DNA of 22,099 nucleotides from JAYSFC01 sp041913505 (GTDB lineage Bacteria > Pseudomonadota > Gammaproteobacteria > Burkholderiales > Burkholderiaceae_C). The notes under the pieces are model-generated. The model worked only from the letters and a program-made list of their open reading frames with translations, was not told the origin of the DNA and did no database searches. Made by a program: the position numbers and the translations under genes. Positions 21,003-22,099 of the stretch are shown piece after piece; position 1 is the stretch's first letter; each line of letters begins with the position of its first letter. The stretch is from positions 1-22,099 of the forward strand of contig JAYSFC010000054.1 in NCBI GenBank assembly GCA_041913505.1, read 5' to 3'.

Positions 21003-21042
21003 GTGAAGCTGGAACCAAAAACCCCATGGTGCTTCCACGTTC

Positions 21043-22099
21043 TTATTGGGCTGCGGGCGTGGAGCCGGCTTCGGGCTTCCAGACCTGGCCGATGGACACG
21101 CTCTTGAGTTTCTTCTGGCGGCCGTACCAGAGGTTCACCAGGCCGCGCGAGAAGAACACGGCCGAGAACATACTGGTCAGGATGCCGATGCAGTGCACGA
21201 CGGCAAAGCCGCGCACGGGGCCCGAGCCGAAGGCCAGCAGCGCCAGACCCACGATCAGCGTACTCACGTTCGAGTCCAGGATGGTGGCCCAGGCGCGCTC
21301 GTAGCCCGCCGCGATCGCGGCCTGCGGCGAAACGCCCGCGCGCAGCTCCTCGCGGATGCGCTCGTTGATCAGCACGTTGGAGTCGATGGCCACGCCCAGC
21401 GCCAGCGCCATGGCGGCGATGCCGGGCAGCGTCAGCGTGGCCTGCAGCATGGACAGGATGGCAATGAGCAGCAGCACGTTCACGCCCAGCGCGACCGTGG
21501 AGAACACGCCGAACAGCATGTAGTACACGCACATGAAGGCCGCGATGGCCACCATGCCCCAGACCACGCTGTGGATGCCGCGCTGGATGTTATCCGCGCC
21601 CAGGCTCGGGCCGATGGTGTATTCCTCGATGATCTCCATGGGCGCCGCCAGCGAGCCGGCGCGCAGCAGCAGCGCCGTGTCATTGGCTTCCACGGTGGTC
21701 ATGCGGCCCGAGATCTGCACGCGGCCGCCGCCGATCTCGGTGCGGATCACGGGCGCCGTCACCACCTCGCCCTTGCCCTTTTCGAACAGGACAATGGCCA
21801 TGCGTTTGCCCACGTTTTCGCGCGTGATGTCCTTGAAGATGCGCGAGCCCTTGGCGTCGAGCACCAGGTTCACCGTGGGCTCCTGCGTCTGGCTGTCGAA
21901 GCCGGGCTGGGCGTCGGTGAGGTTCTCACCCGTGAGAACGACCTGCTTCTTCACGATGACAGGCTGGCCGTTGCGGTCCAGGTACTTCTCGTCGCCGAAG
22001 GGCACGGGGCCCGAGCCGAGCTCGGCCGCGCGCGCCTCGGTGCCCTCGTCCACCATGCGCACTTCCAGCGTGGCGGTGCGGCCCAGGATGTCCTTGGCC
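21043..22099 (-). CDS. secD: Protein translocase subunit SecD, C-terminal part (5' end outside the window)
   Basis: About 351 C-terminal residues of SecD are visible; the frame continues past the right edge (AKDILGRTATLEVRMVDEG from the edge). Seen are the end of the first periplasmic domain (VILTGENLTDAQPGFD region; VNLVLDAKGSRIFKDITREN), the second half of it ending at EEYTIGPSLGADNI, then membrane helices. The conserved ALGVAIDSNVLINERIREELR carries the aspartate in the membrane that is needed for proton coupling in E. coli SecD. ATILDSNVSTLIVGLAL and GSGPVRGFAVVHCIGILTSMFSAVFF follow. TAA is at 21045-21043. It is the upstream partner of secF in the usual yajC-secD-secF order; yajC would lie to the right, outside the window. 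Confidence 0.97.
   Translation of the reverse strand, partial: AKDILGRTATLEVRMVDEGTEARAAELGSGPVPFGDEKYLDRNGQPVIVKKQVVLTGENLTDAQPGFDSQTQEPTVNLVLDAKGSRIFKDITRENVGKRMAIVLFEKGKGEVVTAPVIRTEIGGGRVQISGRMTTVEANDTALLLRAGSLAAPMEIIEEYTIGPSLGADNIQRGIHSVVWGMVAIAAFMCVYYMLFGVFSTVALGVNVLLLIAILSMLQATLTLPGIAAMALALGVAIDSNVLINERIREELRAGVSPQAAIAAGYERAWATILDSNVSTLIVGLALLAFGSGPVRGFAVVHCIGILTSMFSAVFFSRGLVNLWYGRQKKLKSVSIGQVWKPEAGSTPAAQ

Noticed and set aside
1..22099. Search for CRISPR arrays, toxin-antitoxin pairs, retrons, phage or insertion-sequence genes
   Set aside because: No regularly spaced repeats, no transposase, integrase, reverse transcriptase or nuclease genes, and no target-site duplications were seen; the window is filled with chromosomal genes of even composition.

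Overview
The window is about 22 kb of GC-rich chromosomal DNA. It looks like a betaproteobacterium of the family Comamonadaceae (Burkholderiales), probably Acidovorax or a close relative. This rests on protein character (a Bug-type solute receptor with a LysR gene, a DUF1631 protein beside secDF, def/fmt opposite LysM-dprA) and on short intergenic repeats of a kind I remember from that family. No database search was possible. There are no tRNA or rRNA genes, insertion sequences, integrases, CRISPR arrays or phage genes. All genes look intact except the two cut by the window edges.

Layout. 1-617 is the 3' end of uvrA (+), closed by a hairpin terminator shared with a convergent chemoreceptor gene (681-2642, -). 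The gap upstream of the chemoreceptor holds an FNR-like site placed exactly as in an activator-dependent promoter reading into it. 2888-4036 (+) is a D-arginine-dehydrogenase-like flavoenzyme whose remembered substrate-side-chain residues are changed. It faces a minus-strand series at 8000-4212: pyrF, a LysR regulator, a Bug periplasmic receptor and an M14 deacylase. Two palindromes lie just upstream of the receptor gene. 8089-8967 (+) is an EamA-type exporter. 9137-10380 (-) is an operon of two lipoproteins, one FlgO-like. 10601-11803 (-) is pgk.

15049-11873 (-) is a tightly packed series: def, a small lipoprotein gene, fmt, azlC and azlD. Three of its four junctions are four-base ATGA overlaps, and it ends in a strong terminator before pgk. 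Divergent from def is a LysM protein followed by dprA (15233-17660, +). A strong hairpin sits just before the dprA start. dprA shares its last four bases (CTAG) with the stop of the convergent DUF1631 gene (17657-19972, -). secF and the 3' part of secD (19998 to the right edge, -) complete the window.

The genes cover DNA repair, transformation, protein formylation and deformylation, protein export, glycolysis, pyrimidine synthesis and amino-acid transport and catabolism. I found no clear new multi-gene defence or mobile system. The points most worth a second look are the specificity-altered DauA homologue near a Bug/M14 operon, the FNR-like site upstream of the chemoreceptor, the paired palindromes before the Bug gene, the hairpin before dprA, and two families of short repeats.
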